A stretch of 5,274 nt of DNA from Thermodesulfatator sp. (GTDB lineage: Bacteria > Desulfobacterota > Dissulfuribacteria > Dissulfuribacterales > QOAL01). The first letter of the stretch is position 1, and every line of letters starts with the position of its first letter. Shown one piece after another: positions 1-5,274 of this stretch. The notes beneath the pieces were generated by a model. It did no database searches, was not told the DNA's origin, and saw nothing but the letters and a program-made list of their open reading frames with translations. The stretch lies in assembly GCA_003978135.1 (NCBI GenBank), contig QOAL01000057.1:1-5274 (forward strand), given 5' to 3'. The translations under genes were made by a program, and so were the position numbers.

Positions 1-98
1 TGAAGTACGCATGGTACGCCTGCACGCCCCCGGTCTTGTATGTGCTGTATCCTTTTAGCAGATACCGAAAAATCTGCATGGACTTATTGATAAGGGCA
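1..98. other. Window edge, no gene assigned
   Basis: No coding region can be supported here. Two frames of the plus strand and one of the minus strand are open across the first ~55-80 bases, so the tail or head of a neighbouring gene may enter. The minus-strand reading from an ATG at 79-77 (beginning MQIFRYLLKGYSTYKTGG) has reasonable composition but no Shine-Dalgarno at a usable distance. The plus-strand reading that ends at TAG 56-58 is equally possible. The stretch is too short to decide. Confidence 0.3.
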
Positions 99-182
99 GC
101 ACTTCCTGTTTGTCCTCATAGCCCGGGGACCCCTGGGGCGAGCATTTCTTTCAAGATTCACCAATAGCCGCTGTGCGGGCTA
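99..182 (+). repeat. Left copy of ~80-bp inverted repeat flanking the nuclease gene
   Basis: This segment matches the reverse complement of 1967-2045. The inner part (144-182) is identical at 38 of 39 positions to the reverse complement of 1967-2005; the only difference is T versus A at 165. The outer part (99-143) is still clearly related: 26 of the first 30 bases match, and after that there are small indels in a GC-rich run (GGGG, CCCC, GGGG). The inner end can fold as a short hairpin, AGC/CGC paired with GCG/GGCT around a 3-nt loop (166-181). The two copies face each other across ~1.8 kb containing only the MBL nuclease gene and other repeats. Whether this is a transposon end, a dispersed intergenic repeat or a transcription-termination module cannot be told from two copies. 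Confidence 0.85.
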
Positions 183-186
183 CCTA

Positions 187-326
187 GTGTCCATCCAGAA
201 ATAGGAAATTTTGTTCGAGGGCAAGGCGCGAGAAGGCGAAAAAGCGCAGTGTACTGGCGTACATGAGCATTTTTCGCCGACGAGCAACGCAGTCATCGGG
301 CAAAAGGGCCATTTATGGATGGACAC
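187..326. repeat. 140-bp long palindrome (MITE- or REP-like element)
   Basis: The outer 11 bases GTGTCCATCCA (187-197) are the exact reverse complement of 316-326, and pairing continues to 202/311 with one mismatch. The middle of the element is also paired: GGCGAAAAA (235-243) with TTTTTCGCC (270-278), and GTGTAC (249-254) with GTACAT (259-264) around a TGGC tetraloop. All of these pairs share one centre at 256.5. Between them, pairing is weaker (about 205-234 against 279-308) and needs a 1-nt shift at TTTTG/CAAAA. As RNA the whole element would form one long rod-like hairpin. No transposase is encoded, and I see no clear target-site duplication (flanks CTA and GAG). A non-autonomous mobile element or a multi-copy intergenic hairpin is the likeliest identity. 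The protein that can be read through it on the minus strand (180-425) looks like an artefact of the repeat. Confidence 0.75.
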
Positions 327-402
327 GAGATAACGGGACAAACTGTGATACCGCCCTTGAAAAGGCTGAAGCCGGTTAGTAAAACCCAGGACTGAAAGAA
401 AC

Positions 403-409
403 AAGGAGG
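403..409 (+). promoter_or_regulatory. Shine-Dalgarno of the MBL nuclease gene, fixing a TTG start
   Basis: AAGGAGG lies 9 nt upstream of TTG 419-421, the best ribosome-binding site in the window. It supports TTG as the initiator, because no in-frame ATG or GTG occurs before Met-19 and the family's conserved N-terminus (KIQFFGAARTVTGS) begins right after the TTG. In the leader 327-402 a TTGAAA at 357-362 might be a -35 box, but no convincing -10 follows it, so I do not call a promoter. Confidence 0.8.
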
Positions 410-418
410 CACAAGGCA

Positions 419-1828
419 TTGGCAAAAATTCAATTTTTCGGCGCGGCCCGCACAGTTACCGGCTCATGTCACATGGTGACCATTGGAAAACACAGGTTTC
501 TGCTGGATTCCGGCCAGTTTCAAGGCCCATGGGAACTTGAAAAACTCAACTACGCAGGCTTTGGATTCAAACCATCTACTATTAACGGGCTGATACTCAG
601 TCACGGTCATCTTGACCACTGCGGCAGGATACCAGTGCTGCAAAAGATGGGCTTTGAAAACAACATCTACTGTACCCCGCCAACAGAAGATATCGCGCTC
701 CTTATACTCATGGACTCAGCCCATATACTCAAGGAAGAATTCCTCTGGAAGCAGCGGCGCCTGACCAGGGCCGGGATAAAGGTCAAGGAGCCCCTCTATT
801 CATTAGAAGACGTCTATTTCTGTATGCAGCTTTTCGGGTCTCGAGTTCCATATAACAAAAAGGTAAAGATTGCACCTGATGTACACTTGAGCTTTCATCT
901 CAACGATGCAGGACACATTCTGGGGTCGGCCCAGGTGGTCCTGGAATATAAGGAAAAGAGGGGCAAAGCAAAAAAAATAGTGTTCACAGGGGACCTCGGT
1001 GACGGGGGAAGGCCCACGGTTGACGATCCGGCTCCTCCAGAACCGGATATTCACACCCTGGTTATGGAATCCACCTATGGAGACAGGGACCACAAGTCCT
1101 ACCAGGCCTCTGTTGAGGAACTGGAAGAAGCCATAACATCTACGGTAAAACGCAAGGGAACTGTCCTTATTCCCACCTTTGCCCTGGAACGTACCCAGGA
1201 ACTGCTCTACCATATCGGCAATATGAAGAGGAGCGGCAAACTCTCCAAGAGGATACCCGTATTCCTGAACAGCCCGCTTGCCATCAATATTACCAGGATA
1301 TACCAAAAACACTGCGACTACTGCAGCCTTTTCAAGAAAACGCCCCTAAACAAGAAACATACACCCTTTGAATTCCCTGGTCTTTTTTTCACTGAGACCG
1401 TGGAGGAATCCAAGGCCATTCACGGGATTGCAGGGCCAAAGATCATTCTGGCCGGAAGCGGCATGATGACTGGCGGACGAATAAAACACCACTTGAAGCA
1501 CCTGCTATGGAAGGATTCCACAACACTCATTGTTGTGGGATTTCAGGCAGAAGGTACACTGGGCAGGAGAATCATCGAAGGGGCAGAGCAGGTTCACATA
1601 TTCGGAGAGCCTGTAGCAGTGCGAGCAAGAATATATACAATAAACGGCTTTTCTGCCCATGCAGACAGGACCAGCCTGCTGAAATACGTAAAAAAGGCCA
1701 GGCCCAAGAAACTCTTTATCGTACATGGCGAGCCCAATGCGCAAAATGCCCTGGCCAAAACCATAAAGAAGGCCCTGCCCAGGACGGATATACACATTCC
1801 GAGTCTGGGCCAGCATTATGCCATATAA
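419..1828 (+). CDS. MBL-fold / beta-CASP / RMMBL RNA-processing nuclease homologue
   Basis: Complete 469-aa protein of the COG1236 / YSH1-CPSF73-like family of zinc-dependent nucleases. Characterised bacterial members act on RNA as endo- or exonucleases in the cytoplasm. Visible metal-site motifs: D30 in LLDSGQF, H62-G-H64-L-D66-H67, H166 in AGHILGS and D192 in FTGDLGD. Beta-CASP motifs: acidic E217 in MESTYGD (motif A), the GSGMMTGGR stretch at 346-354 with H357/H358 after it (motif B region), and H436 in VHGE (motif C). H414 in NGFSAHAD belongs to the C-terminal RMMBL part. The MBL core therefore splits around a beta-CASP insertion at roughly residues 245-370. Every catalytic residue I can check is present, so it should be an active enzyme. 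It is slightly longer than the ~430-aa bacterial members; the region around 100-160 may hold extra sequence. The start is TTG behind AAGGAGG. The gene is monocistronic, enclosed by inverted repeats, and converges with the receiver gene. The true substrate cannot be predicted. Confidence 0.93.
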   Translation: MAKIQFFGAARTVTGSCHMVTIGKHRFLLDSGQFQGPWELEKLNYAGFGFKPSTINGLILSHGHLDHCGRIPVLQKMGFENNIYCTPPTEDIALLILMDSAHILKEEFLWKQRRLTRAGIKVKEPLYSLEDVYFCMQLFGSRVPYNKKVKIAPDVHLSFHLNDAGHILGSAQVVLEYKEKRGKAKKIVFTGDLGDGGRPTVDDPAPPEPDIHTLVMESTYGDRDHKSYQASVEELEEAITSTVKRKGTVLIPTFALERTQELLYHIGNMKRSGKLSKRIPVFLNSPLAINITRIYQKHCDYCSLFKKTPLNKKHTPFEFPGLFFTETVEESKAIHGIAGPKIILAGSGMMTGGRIKHHLKHLLWKDSTTLIVVGFQAEGTLGRRIIEGAEQVHIFGEPVAVRARIYTINGFSAHADRTSLLKYVKKARPKKLFIVHGEPNAQNALAKTIKKALPRTDIHIPSLGQHYAI

Positions 1829-1834
1829 AGGGGG

Positions 1835-1932
1835 CATTCCCGGTCTGTCCCGTTAAATTTCGTAAGCCAGGAATATGCTCTCTATGTCTAAACCAGCCTT
1901 ACAAATTGATGGCTTCGGATAGGGACGGAATG
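1835..1932. repeat. Imperfect inverted repeat downstream of the nuclease gene
   Basis: Three blocks on the left (CATTCC 1835-1840, GTCCC 1847-1851, AAGCCA 1864-1869) recur in reverse complement, in nested order, on the right (TGGCTT 1910-1915, GGGAC 1922-1926, GGAATG 1927-1932). The left arm has 6 extra bases in each of the two gaps. The loop between 1870 and 1909 has no long pairing. The structure begins 7 bp after the nuclease stop codon, so its transcript would fold at the 3' end of that mRNA. It lacks the uninterrupted stem and T-run of a classical terminator. It may be a decayed palindromic element. Confidence 0.5.
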
Positions 1933-2004
1933 TTTCTTTCAAGATCATGTATCCACAAGGCTTATTTAGCCCGCACAGCGGCTTTTGGTGAATCTTGAAA
2001 GAAA
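1933..2004. repeat. 13-bp perfect inverted repeat abutting the previous one
   Basis: TTTCTTTCAAGAT (1933-1945) is the exact reverse complement of ATCTTGAAAGAAA (1992-2004), separated by 46 nt. The loop contains a smaller hairpin, AGCCCGCACAGCGGCT (1968-1983, one bulged C), followed on the plus strand by TTTT (1983-1986), which could act as a weak terminator for the nuclease gene. The right arm lies inside the ~80-bp repeat copy at 1967-2045, so TTTCTTTCAAGAT occurs three times in the window (148-160, 1933-1945 and inverted at 1992-2004). It starts at the base after the preceding inverted repeat ends. Confidence 0.6.
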
Positions 2005-2045
2005 TGTCCCAAGGGCCCCAGGCTATGGGGAAAAACAGGCAGTGC
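1967..2045 (-). repeat. Right copy of ~80-bp inverted repeat flanking the nuclease gene
   Basis: Reverse-complement copy of 99-182; see that entry for the alignment. The best-conserved part, 1967-2005, is at the inner side facing the nuclease gene, and the divergent GC-rich part points outward. The outer edge lies 5 bp from the stop codon of the receiver gene (2051-2053), so the receiver transcript would read straight into it, which leaves a role in termination or mRNA 3' end structure open. Unlike the left copy it is not next to the 140-bp palindrome. Confidence 0.85.
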
Positions 2046-2050
2046 CCCCA

Positions 2051-2419
2051 TCAGGAAGGGAGGAGTTTTTTTATGGCTTCCTTAAGTTTCTGGACGTCAA
2101 AGGGCTTACCCATGATGAAATCTGCATTTTTTTCCTGCGCCAACTCCTCTGCGTGGTAGCCATAACCGGTGATGGCAATGACAGGTATATCTGGATAGTC
2201 CTTCTTGAGAATGGAAATTATGCCGATACCGCTTACGTAGGGCATTGCTATATCGGTTATTACAAGGTCGTAATGGGCTTCCTTGATCCTGTTCAGACCT
2301 TCTAGACCGTCTTCAGCAGTATCGGTCTGATAGCCGAGAAATGTCAGATAATCACTCAGCATGCTTCGTACTTCATTGTCATCCTCGACTACCAGGACCT
2401 TCTTTTTTTCATGCTCCAT
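2051..2419 (-). CDS. Single-domain response regulator (CheY-like receiver)
   Basis: Complete 122-aa protein made only of a receiver domain, with no DNA-binding or enzymatic output domain. The acidic pocket E12-D13-D14, the phospho-acceptor D56 in VITDIAMP, T84 in IAITGYG and K105 in GKPF are all present, so it should accept phosphate from a histidine kinase and bind Mg2+. No kinase is encoded in the window. Such stand-alone receivers either bind a target protein, as CheY does at the flagellar switch, or relay phosphate to another protein. The ATG lies 2 nt after the stop codon of the upstream 149-aa gene, so the two are almost certainly co-transcribed and probably translationally coupled. A GGAG lies inside the end of the upstream gene, about 13 nt before this ATG, which is rather far. 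The family is certain; the pathway is unknown. Confidence 0.92.
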   Translation of the reverse strand: MEHEKKKVLVVEDDNEVRSMLSDYLTFLGYQTDTAEDGLEGLNRIKEAHYDLVITDIAMPYVSGIGIISILKKDYPDIPVIAITGYGYHAEELAQEKNADFIMGKPFDVQKLKEAIKKLLPS

Positions 2420-2421
2420 AA

Positions 2422-2871
2422 TTACCCATAATCTCCTCTGGTTATTTTAACCTGTTCCACTACAGACACTGTGCCTATTTCATTAAGGGTCTGCCTGAGG
2501 GGATCAGAGGCATCAAGACCATCCCTCATGAGCCTCAGTTCATCGAGCCTTGACGTAATGGCCTCTACAGCAGACCTTGTGGCTGAACCAGACATTTCAG
2601 GGGATTCAAGCACCCTGGCCAGATGATCCAGAAGACCCAGTATTTCTTCCCCCTTGGCAAGGGCATCCTTCTGGGCAGGCTTAAGGGCATCAACCGGGCC
2701 CAGTGGCTCAAGACCCGAACCTCCTTTTATCCCGACGTTTTTTTCCACAGAAGATGCATTTTCAAGAATCCGGGAAAAGGAAGTACTGTCTGCCTTGCCC
2801 TGTTTCTGTTGTTTTTGGGCAGCCTGATTATCAGACTTAACCTGAAACACGCCTGGATTAAAAACTTTCAT
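2422..2871 (-). CDS. Uncharacterised 149-aa protein, operon partner of the receiver
   Basis: I do not recognise the family. The gene is well supported: ATG at 2871-2869 preceded by AGGAG (2883-2879) at 7 nt spacing, and a 2-nt gap to the receiver gene. Residues 1-60 are polar and probably disordered (QAAQKQQKQGK at 16-26, then a glycine/proline-rich linker around 49-60), with a short hydrophobic FSRIL motif at 32-36. Residues 65-135 look helical and amphipathic (EEILGLLDHLARVLES, 75-90; SAVEAITSRLDELRLMRDGL, 100-119), and the end (133-145) looks like beta strand. There is no signal peptide, membrane segment or cysteine, so it is a soluble cytoplasmic or secreted-by-other-route protein. An N-terminal disordered tail plus a helical domain is seen in flagellar accessory proteins and anti-sigma factors, and a CheY-like neighbour would fit such a role, but I see no diagnostic motif and this is a guess. 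Confidence 0.8.
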   Translation of the reverse strand: MKVFNPGVFQVKSDNQAAQKQQKQGKADSTSFSRILENASSVEKNVGIKGGSGLEPLGPVDALKPAQKDALAKGEEILGLLDHLARVLESPEMSGSATRSAVEAITSRLDELRLMRDGLDASDPLRQTLNEIGTVSVVEQVKITRGDYG

Positions 2872-2911
2872 GGTTTAACTCCTATCATATTCGTAAATAA
2901 AATTCCATAAT

Positions 2912-2929
2912 CATGTCAACATTGTCATG
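2912..2929. promoter_or_regulatory. 18-bp palindrome and TTGACA box in the divergent intergenic region
   Basis: CATGTCAACATTGTCATG has the symmetric form CATG-n-CAA-nn-TTG-n-CATG, the shape of a dimeric repressor operator. On the minus strand its bases 2919-2914 read TTGACA, a perfect sigma-70 -35 hexamer pointing toward the 149-aa gene. However, the sequence at 17 nt spacing (TTACGA) is a poor -10, and a start there would put the Shine-Dalgarno (2883-2879) at the very 5' end of the mRNA. The site sits in the 189-bp space (2872-3060) between the divergent units and could control either. I found no convincing promoter for ispG in the rest of that space. Confidence 0.3.
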
Positions 2930-3008
2930 CCATTTTTTCCCATTTAGGCAAATATTGCAGGACAATTGCAGCCATCCTGTCAGGCAATACCGGAAAAGAG
3001 CTAAAAGA

Positions 3009-3024
3009 AATACTTCACAGTATT
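3009..3024 (+). other. Small hairpin in the ispG leader
   Basis: AATACT (3009-3014) pairs exactly with AGTATT (3019-3024) around a TCAC loop, and weaker pairs extend it outward (AAAG with CTTT). It is AT-rich and lies 36 nt before the ispG start, so it could affect translation or simply be chance. No riboswitch architecture is visible. Confidence 0.3.
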
Positions 3025-3060
3025 CTTTCCAGCTTGCCGAGTTCATGCAGCTTAATTATC

Positions 3061-4158
3061 ATGGCGGCCATGAACACTCAGCAGAAAAACCGGCGAAAAA
3101 CCAGAATCATCCACGTTGGCCATGTTCCCATAGGCGGAGACAATCCTGTGGTGGTCCAGTCCATGTGCAATACAGATACCAGGGATGTTTCATCCACTGT
3201 GGCCCAGATTAAAGAACTTGAGGCAGCAGGGTGTGAAATCATCCGTGTGGCCGTACCTGACATGGAGGCTGCCAATGCAATATCAGAAATTGTTAAAGCA
3301 ATTTCCATACCTCTAATTGCAGATATCCATTTTGACTGGCGCCTGGCAGTGGCTGCCATGGATTCTGGGGCACACGGTATCAGGATAAATCCCGGCAACA
3401 TCGGGGGCAGAACAAAACTTCAGAAGGTTATAGAAAAGGCCAGGGAAAGGTCAGTGCCCATCAGGATCGGGGTAAATTCCGGCTCTTTGGAAAAGGACAT
3501 ACTGAAAAAATACGGAAGCCCTGTCCCCCAGGCCCTGGTGGAAAGTGCCCTGAGAAACATCGAGCTGGTAACGGAAATGGGCTACGAGGAAATCAAGATA
3601 TCCATCAAGTCTTCTGATGTTATCTCCACCATAGAGGCCTACAGGCTCTTTTCCCGGAAAAGTGACTTTCCCGTACATCTGGGGGTTACTGAAGCCGGCG
3701 GTCTTATAGCAGGAACTGTCAAGAGCAGTGTTGCCCTGGGAGCCCTTCTCATGGAGGGAATTGGAGATACCATGCGGGTGTCACTTACCAGGGACCCGGT
3801 GGAAGAGATACAGGTGGCCTATGAAATATTAAGGGCTGTCAGGCTCAGAAATCGAGGGCCGGAGATCATTTCCTGCCCCACGTGCGGCAGATGCGAAATC
3901 AACCTCTTCTCCATAGCCGAGGAAGTGGAAAGAAGGGCCAGAAAAATTCCCCAAACATTCAAGCTTGCAGTAATGGGCTGCATAGTAAATGGCCCTGGTG
4001 AGGCAAGGGAGGCAGACCTGGGCCTGGCAGGAGGCAAGGGAGTGGGAATCATATTCCAGGGAGAAAAGATACTCAGAAAGGTCAAGGAGGATGAACTCCT
4101 GGATGCCTTCTGGACCGAGGTGGAAGGCCTGGTCAAAAAGAAAAGGTCAGGGGCCTGA
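3061..4158 (+). CDS. ispG: 4-hydroxy-3-methylbut-2-enyl diphosphate synthase
   Basis: Seventh enzyme of the MEP isoprenoid pathway. It reductively opens MEcPP to HMBPP with a [4Fe-4S] cluster, drawing electrons from flavodoxin or ferredoxin, in the cytoplasm. It is the standard short bacterial form (365 aa from this start; E. coli ~372). An N-terminal TIM barrel carries VQSMCNTDTRD, IADIHFDW, RINPGNIGG, RIGVNSGSLEKD and LGVTEAGG. The C-terminal cluster domain has C272-P-T-C275 and C307 in MGCIVNGPGE, with E314 as the expected fourth ligand; spacing matches E. coli C270/C273/C305/E312 exactly. The start is uncertain. ATG 3061 is used here; ATG 3070 (MNTQQKNRRKTR) and TTG 3034 are alternatives, and none has a clear Shine-Dalgarno. 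It is divergent from the 149-aa gene and 87 bp upstream of proS with no terminator between, so the two are probably co-transcribed. The usual upstream neighbours dxr and rseP are absent. Confidence 0.96.
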   Translation: MAAMNTQQKNRRKTRIIHVGHVPIGGDNPVVVQSMCNTDTRDVSSTVAQIKELEAAGCEIIRVAVPDMEAANAISEIVKAISIPLIADIHFDWRLAVAAMDSGAHGIRINPGNIGGRTKLQKVIEKARERSVPIRIGVNSGSLEKDILKKYGSPVPQALVESALRNIELVTEMGYEEIKISIKSSDVISTIEAYRLFSRKSDFPVHLGVTEAGGLIAGTVKSSVALGALLMEGIGDTMRVSLTRDPVEEIQVAYEILRAVRLRNRGPEIISCPTCGRCEINLFSIAEEVERRARKIPQTFKLAVMGCIVNGPGEAREADLGLAGGKGVGIIFQGEKILRKVKEDELLDAFWTEVEGLVKKKRSGA

Positions 4159-4245
4159 GCCTCGCCTTGATTTTAGACCTGCTGGAGCTGCTGATTTACA
4201 TACAGATCTGAAAATTACATCAAAAGAAGAGAAAAGAGATACATT

Positions 4246-5274
4246 ATGCGTTACTCACAGTTTTTTTTGCCCACCCTGAAGGAATGTCCTGCAGAGGCAG
4301 AAATCGCCTCCCACAGGCTGATGCTCAGGGCAGGCATGATAAGAAAGCTGGCCTCGGGCCTTTACACATTCCTGCCACTGGGGCTTCGGTCACTCAGGAA
4401 GGTAGAAAACATAATCAGAGAGGAAATGAACCGGGCCGGGGCACAGGAACTCCTTATGCCTGTAGTTCAGCCTGCAGAACTATGGCGGGAAAGCGGCAGA
4501 TGGGACCATTACGGCAAGGAGCTCCTCAGATTCAAGGACCGGCACGGCAGGGATTTCTGCCTGGGCCCTACCCATGAGGAGGTAATTACCGACCTTATAA
4601 GGAAACACATCCGTTCATACAGGGACCTGCCACTCAACCTGTACCAGATACAGACAAAATTCAGGGATGAAATAAGGCCCAGGTTCGGCATCATGAGGTC
4701 CAGGGAATTCATCATGAAGGATGCATACAGTTTTGCCCAGGATGAAGAAGCTCTGGACCAGACCTACCAGGCCATGCACAAGGCATACTGCAACATCTTT
4801 GAGCGGTGCGGCCTGGATTTTAGACCAGTGGAGGCTGACACCGGAAGTATCGGCGGGCACGCATCCCATGAATTCATGGTCCTTGCCGAAACCGGGGAAG
4901 ATGCCATAGCCTGCTGCACCTCATGCTCATTTGCCGCCAACACAGAGCTGGCACAGGTGAAAAAGCAGACACAGGGCGAACCCTTTGTCCCCGGCACGGA
5001 GGAGTTGAAAAGAGTTGATACTCCTGGCAAAAGGGCTGTTGAAGAGGTCACAAAGTTCCTGGATAAAAAGGCCAGGGAACTTGTCAAGACACTTATATTC
5101 CTGGCTGACGAAAAACCTGTGGCTGTGCTTATGCGAGGCGATCATGAACTCAATGAGGTAAAGCTCAAGAATGTACTCGGGGCCCAGAAGCTGGAGATGG
5201 CAGACCCTGAAACAGTGAAAAGAACAACTGGCGCAGAAGTGGGTTTTGCCGGGCCCATTGGTCTGCCCTCAGAC
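4246..5274 (+). CDS. proS: Prolyl-tRNA synthetase, N-terminal part (runs off the window)
   Basis: Class II aminoacyl-tRNA synthetase that charges tRNA-Pro with proline in the cytoplasm. The frame stays open from ATG 4246 to the last base (343 codons; the full bacterial type is ~570 aa). The N-terminus [13 protein letters not shown], the [12 protein letters not shown] segment (36-47), the LGPTHEE motif (106-112) and motif 2, F139-R-D-E-I-R-P-R-F-G followed by [11 protein letters not shown], are all typical. From about residue 225 the protein enters the INS editing domain that hydrolyses Ala-tRNA-Pro: K281 in VKTLIF matches the E. coli editing lysine K279, and [11 protein letters not shown] follows. 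It is therefore the bacterial, not archaeal/eukaryotic, type. Motif 3 and the anticodon-binding domain lie outside. Only a weak purine-rich RBS (AGAGA) precedes the ATG. Codons 6-8 include a run of eight T (4261-4268), in frame with the expected protein. Confidence 0.96.
   Translation, partial: MRYSQFFLPTLKECPAEAEIASHRLMLRAGMIRKLASGLYTFLPLGLRSLRKVENIIREEMNRAGAQELLMPVVQPAELWRESGRWDHYGKELLRFKDRHGRDFCLGPTHEEVITDLIRKHIRSYRDLPLNLYQIQTKFRDEIRPRFGIMRSREFIMKDAYSFAQDEEALDQTYQAMHKAYCNIFERCGLDFRPVEADTGSIGGHASHEFMVLAETGEDAIACCTSCSFAANTELAQVKKQTQGEPFVPGTEELKRVDTPGKRAVEEVTKFLDKKARELVKTLIFLADEKPVAVLMRGDHELNEVKLKNVLGAQKLEMADPETVKRTTGAEVGFAGPIGLPSD

Noticed and set aside
1..79. Possible 5' end of a minus-strand gene (ATG at 79-77)
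   Set aside because: Only 26 codons are visible, there is no ribosome-binding site at usable distance, and two plus-strand frames are equally open.
180..425. Minus-strand 81-aa open frame
   Set aside because: It reads straight through the 140-bp palindrome, has low-complexity cysteine/serine-rich composition and no ribosome-binding site; it is best explained as an artefact of the repeat.
803..1312. Minus-strand 169-aa open frame inside the nuclease gene
   Set aside because: It lies wholly antisense to a well-supported gene with conserved motifs, and its translation resembles no family.
1507..1998. Plus-strand 163-aa open frame overlapping the nuclease 3' end
   Set aside because: Most of it is the nuclease gene in another frame, and the rest is the inverted-repeat intergenic region; composition is rich in C, H and R as expected of an out-of-frame reading.
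2925..2945. TGGCATG on the minus strand as a sigma-54 promoter
   Set aside because: The GG and GC dinucleotides required at -24/-12 do not have the 10-nt spacing; no GC follows at the right place.
3078..3401. Minus-strand 107-aa open frame antisense to ispG
   Set aside because: Shadow of the ispG coding sequence, which is fully explained by conserved IspG motifs.
4261..4268. Run of eight T at the start of proS, as a phase-variable or slippage site
   Set aside because: The in-frame translation matches the expected family N-terminus and proS is essential, so switching is unlikely; a single homopolymer is not evidence of regulation.
4284..4577. Plus-strand 97-aa open frame near the proS start
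   Set aside because: It is an out-of-frame reading of proS, whose own frame runs from 4246 to the window end with typical synthetase motifs.

Overview
The window looks like ordinary chromosomal DNA of a Gram-negative anaerobe-type bacterium, most likely Desulfobacterota (the former Deltaproteobacteria). This is an inference from the protein flavour (bacterial IspG with an adjacent prolyl-tRNA synthetase, a beta-CASP metallo-beta-lactamase protein starting KIQFFGAARTVTGS) and from the moderate GC content; nothing here fixes the genus.

Layout. Positions 1-418 hold no gene I can defend. They carry one copy of an ~80-bp repeat (99-182), then, 4 bp further on, a 140-bp near-continuous palindrome (187-326), and finally the leader of the next gene. 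Positions 419-1828 (+) encode a complete MBL-fold/beta-CASP/RMMBL RNA-processing nuclease homologue that starts at TTG behind a strong Shine-Dalgarno. Positions 1829-2050 form a structured intergenic stretch: two abutting imperfect inverted repeats and a second copy of the ~80-bp repeat in the opposite orientation. Positions 2051-2871 (-) are a tight two-gene unit: an unrecognised 149-aa protein followed by a single-domain CheY-like receiver. Positions 2872-3060 are a divergent intergenic space with an 18-bp palindrome. Positions 3061-4158 (+) encode IspG, and 4246 to the window end (+) encode the N-terminal 343 residues of class II prolyl-tRNA synthetase, probably in the same transcript.

How the parts relate. 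ispG and proS are housekeeping genes (MEP isoprenoid pathway and tRNA charging) often found next to each other. The receiver and the 149-aa protein probably act together in a signalling output that the sequence does not identify. The nuclease gene stands alone between the inverted repeat copies. That arrangement is the most unusual thing in the window: the nuclease gene and the 140-bp palindrome lie between two inverted copies of one repeat, which could be a small mobile or invertible unit or simply two independent insertions of a dispersed intergenic repeat. I see no CRISPR array, tRNA, rRNA, recognisable transposase or defence system, and no convincing new multi-gene system.
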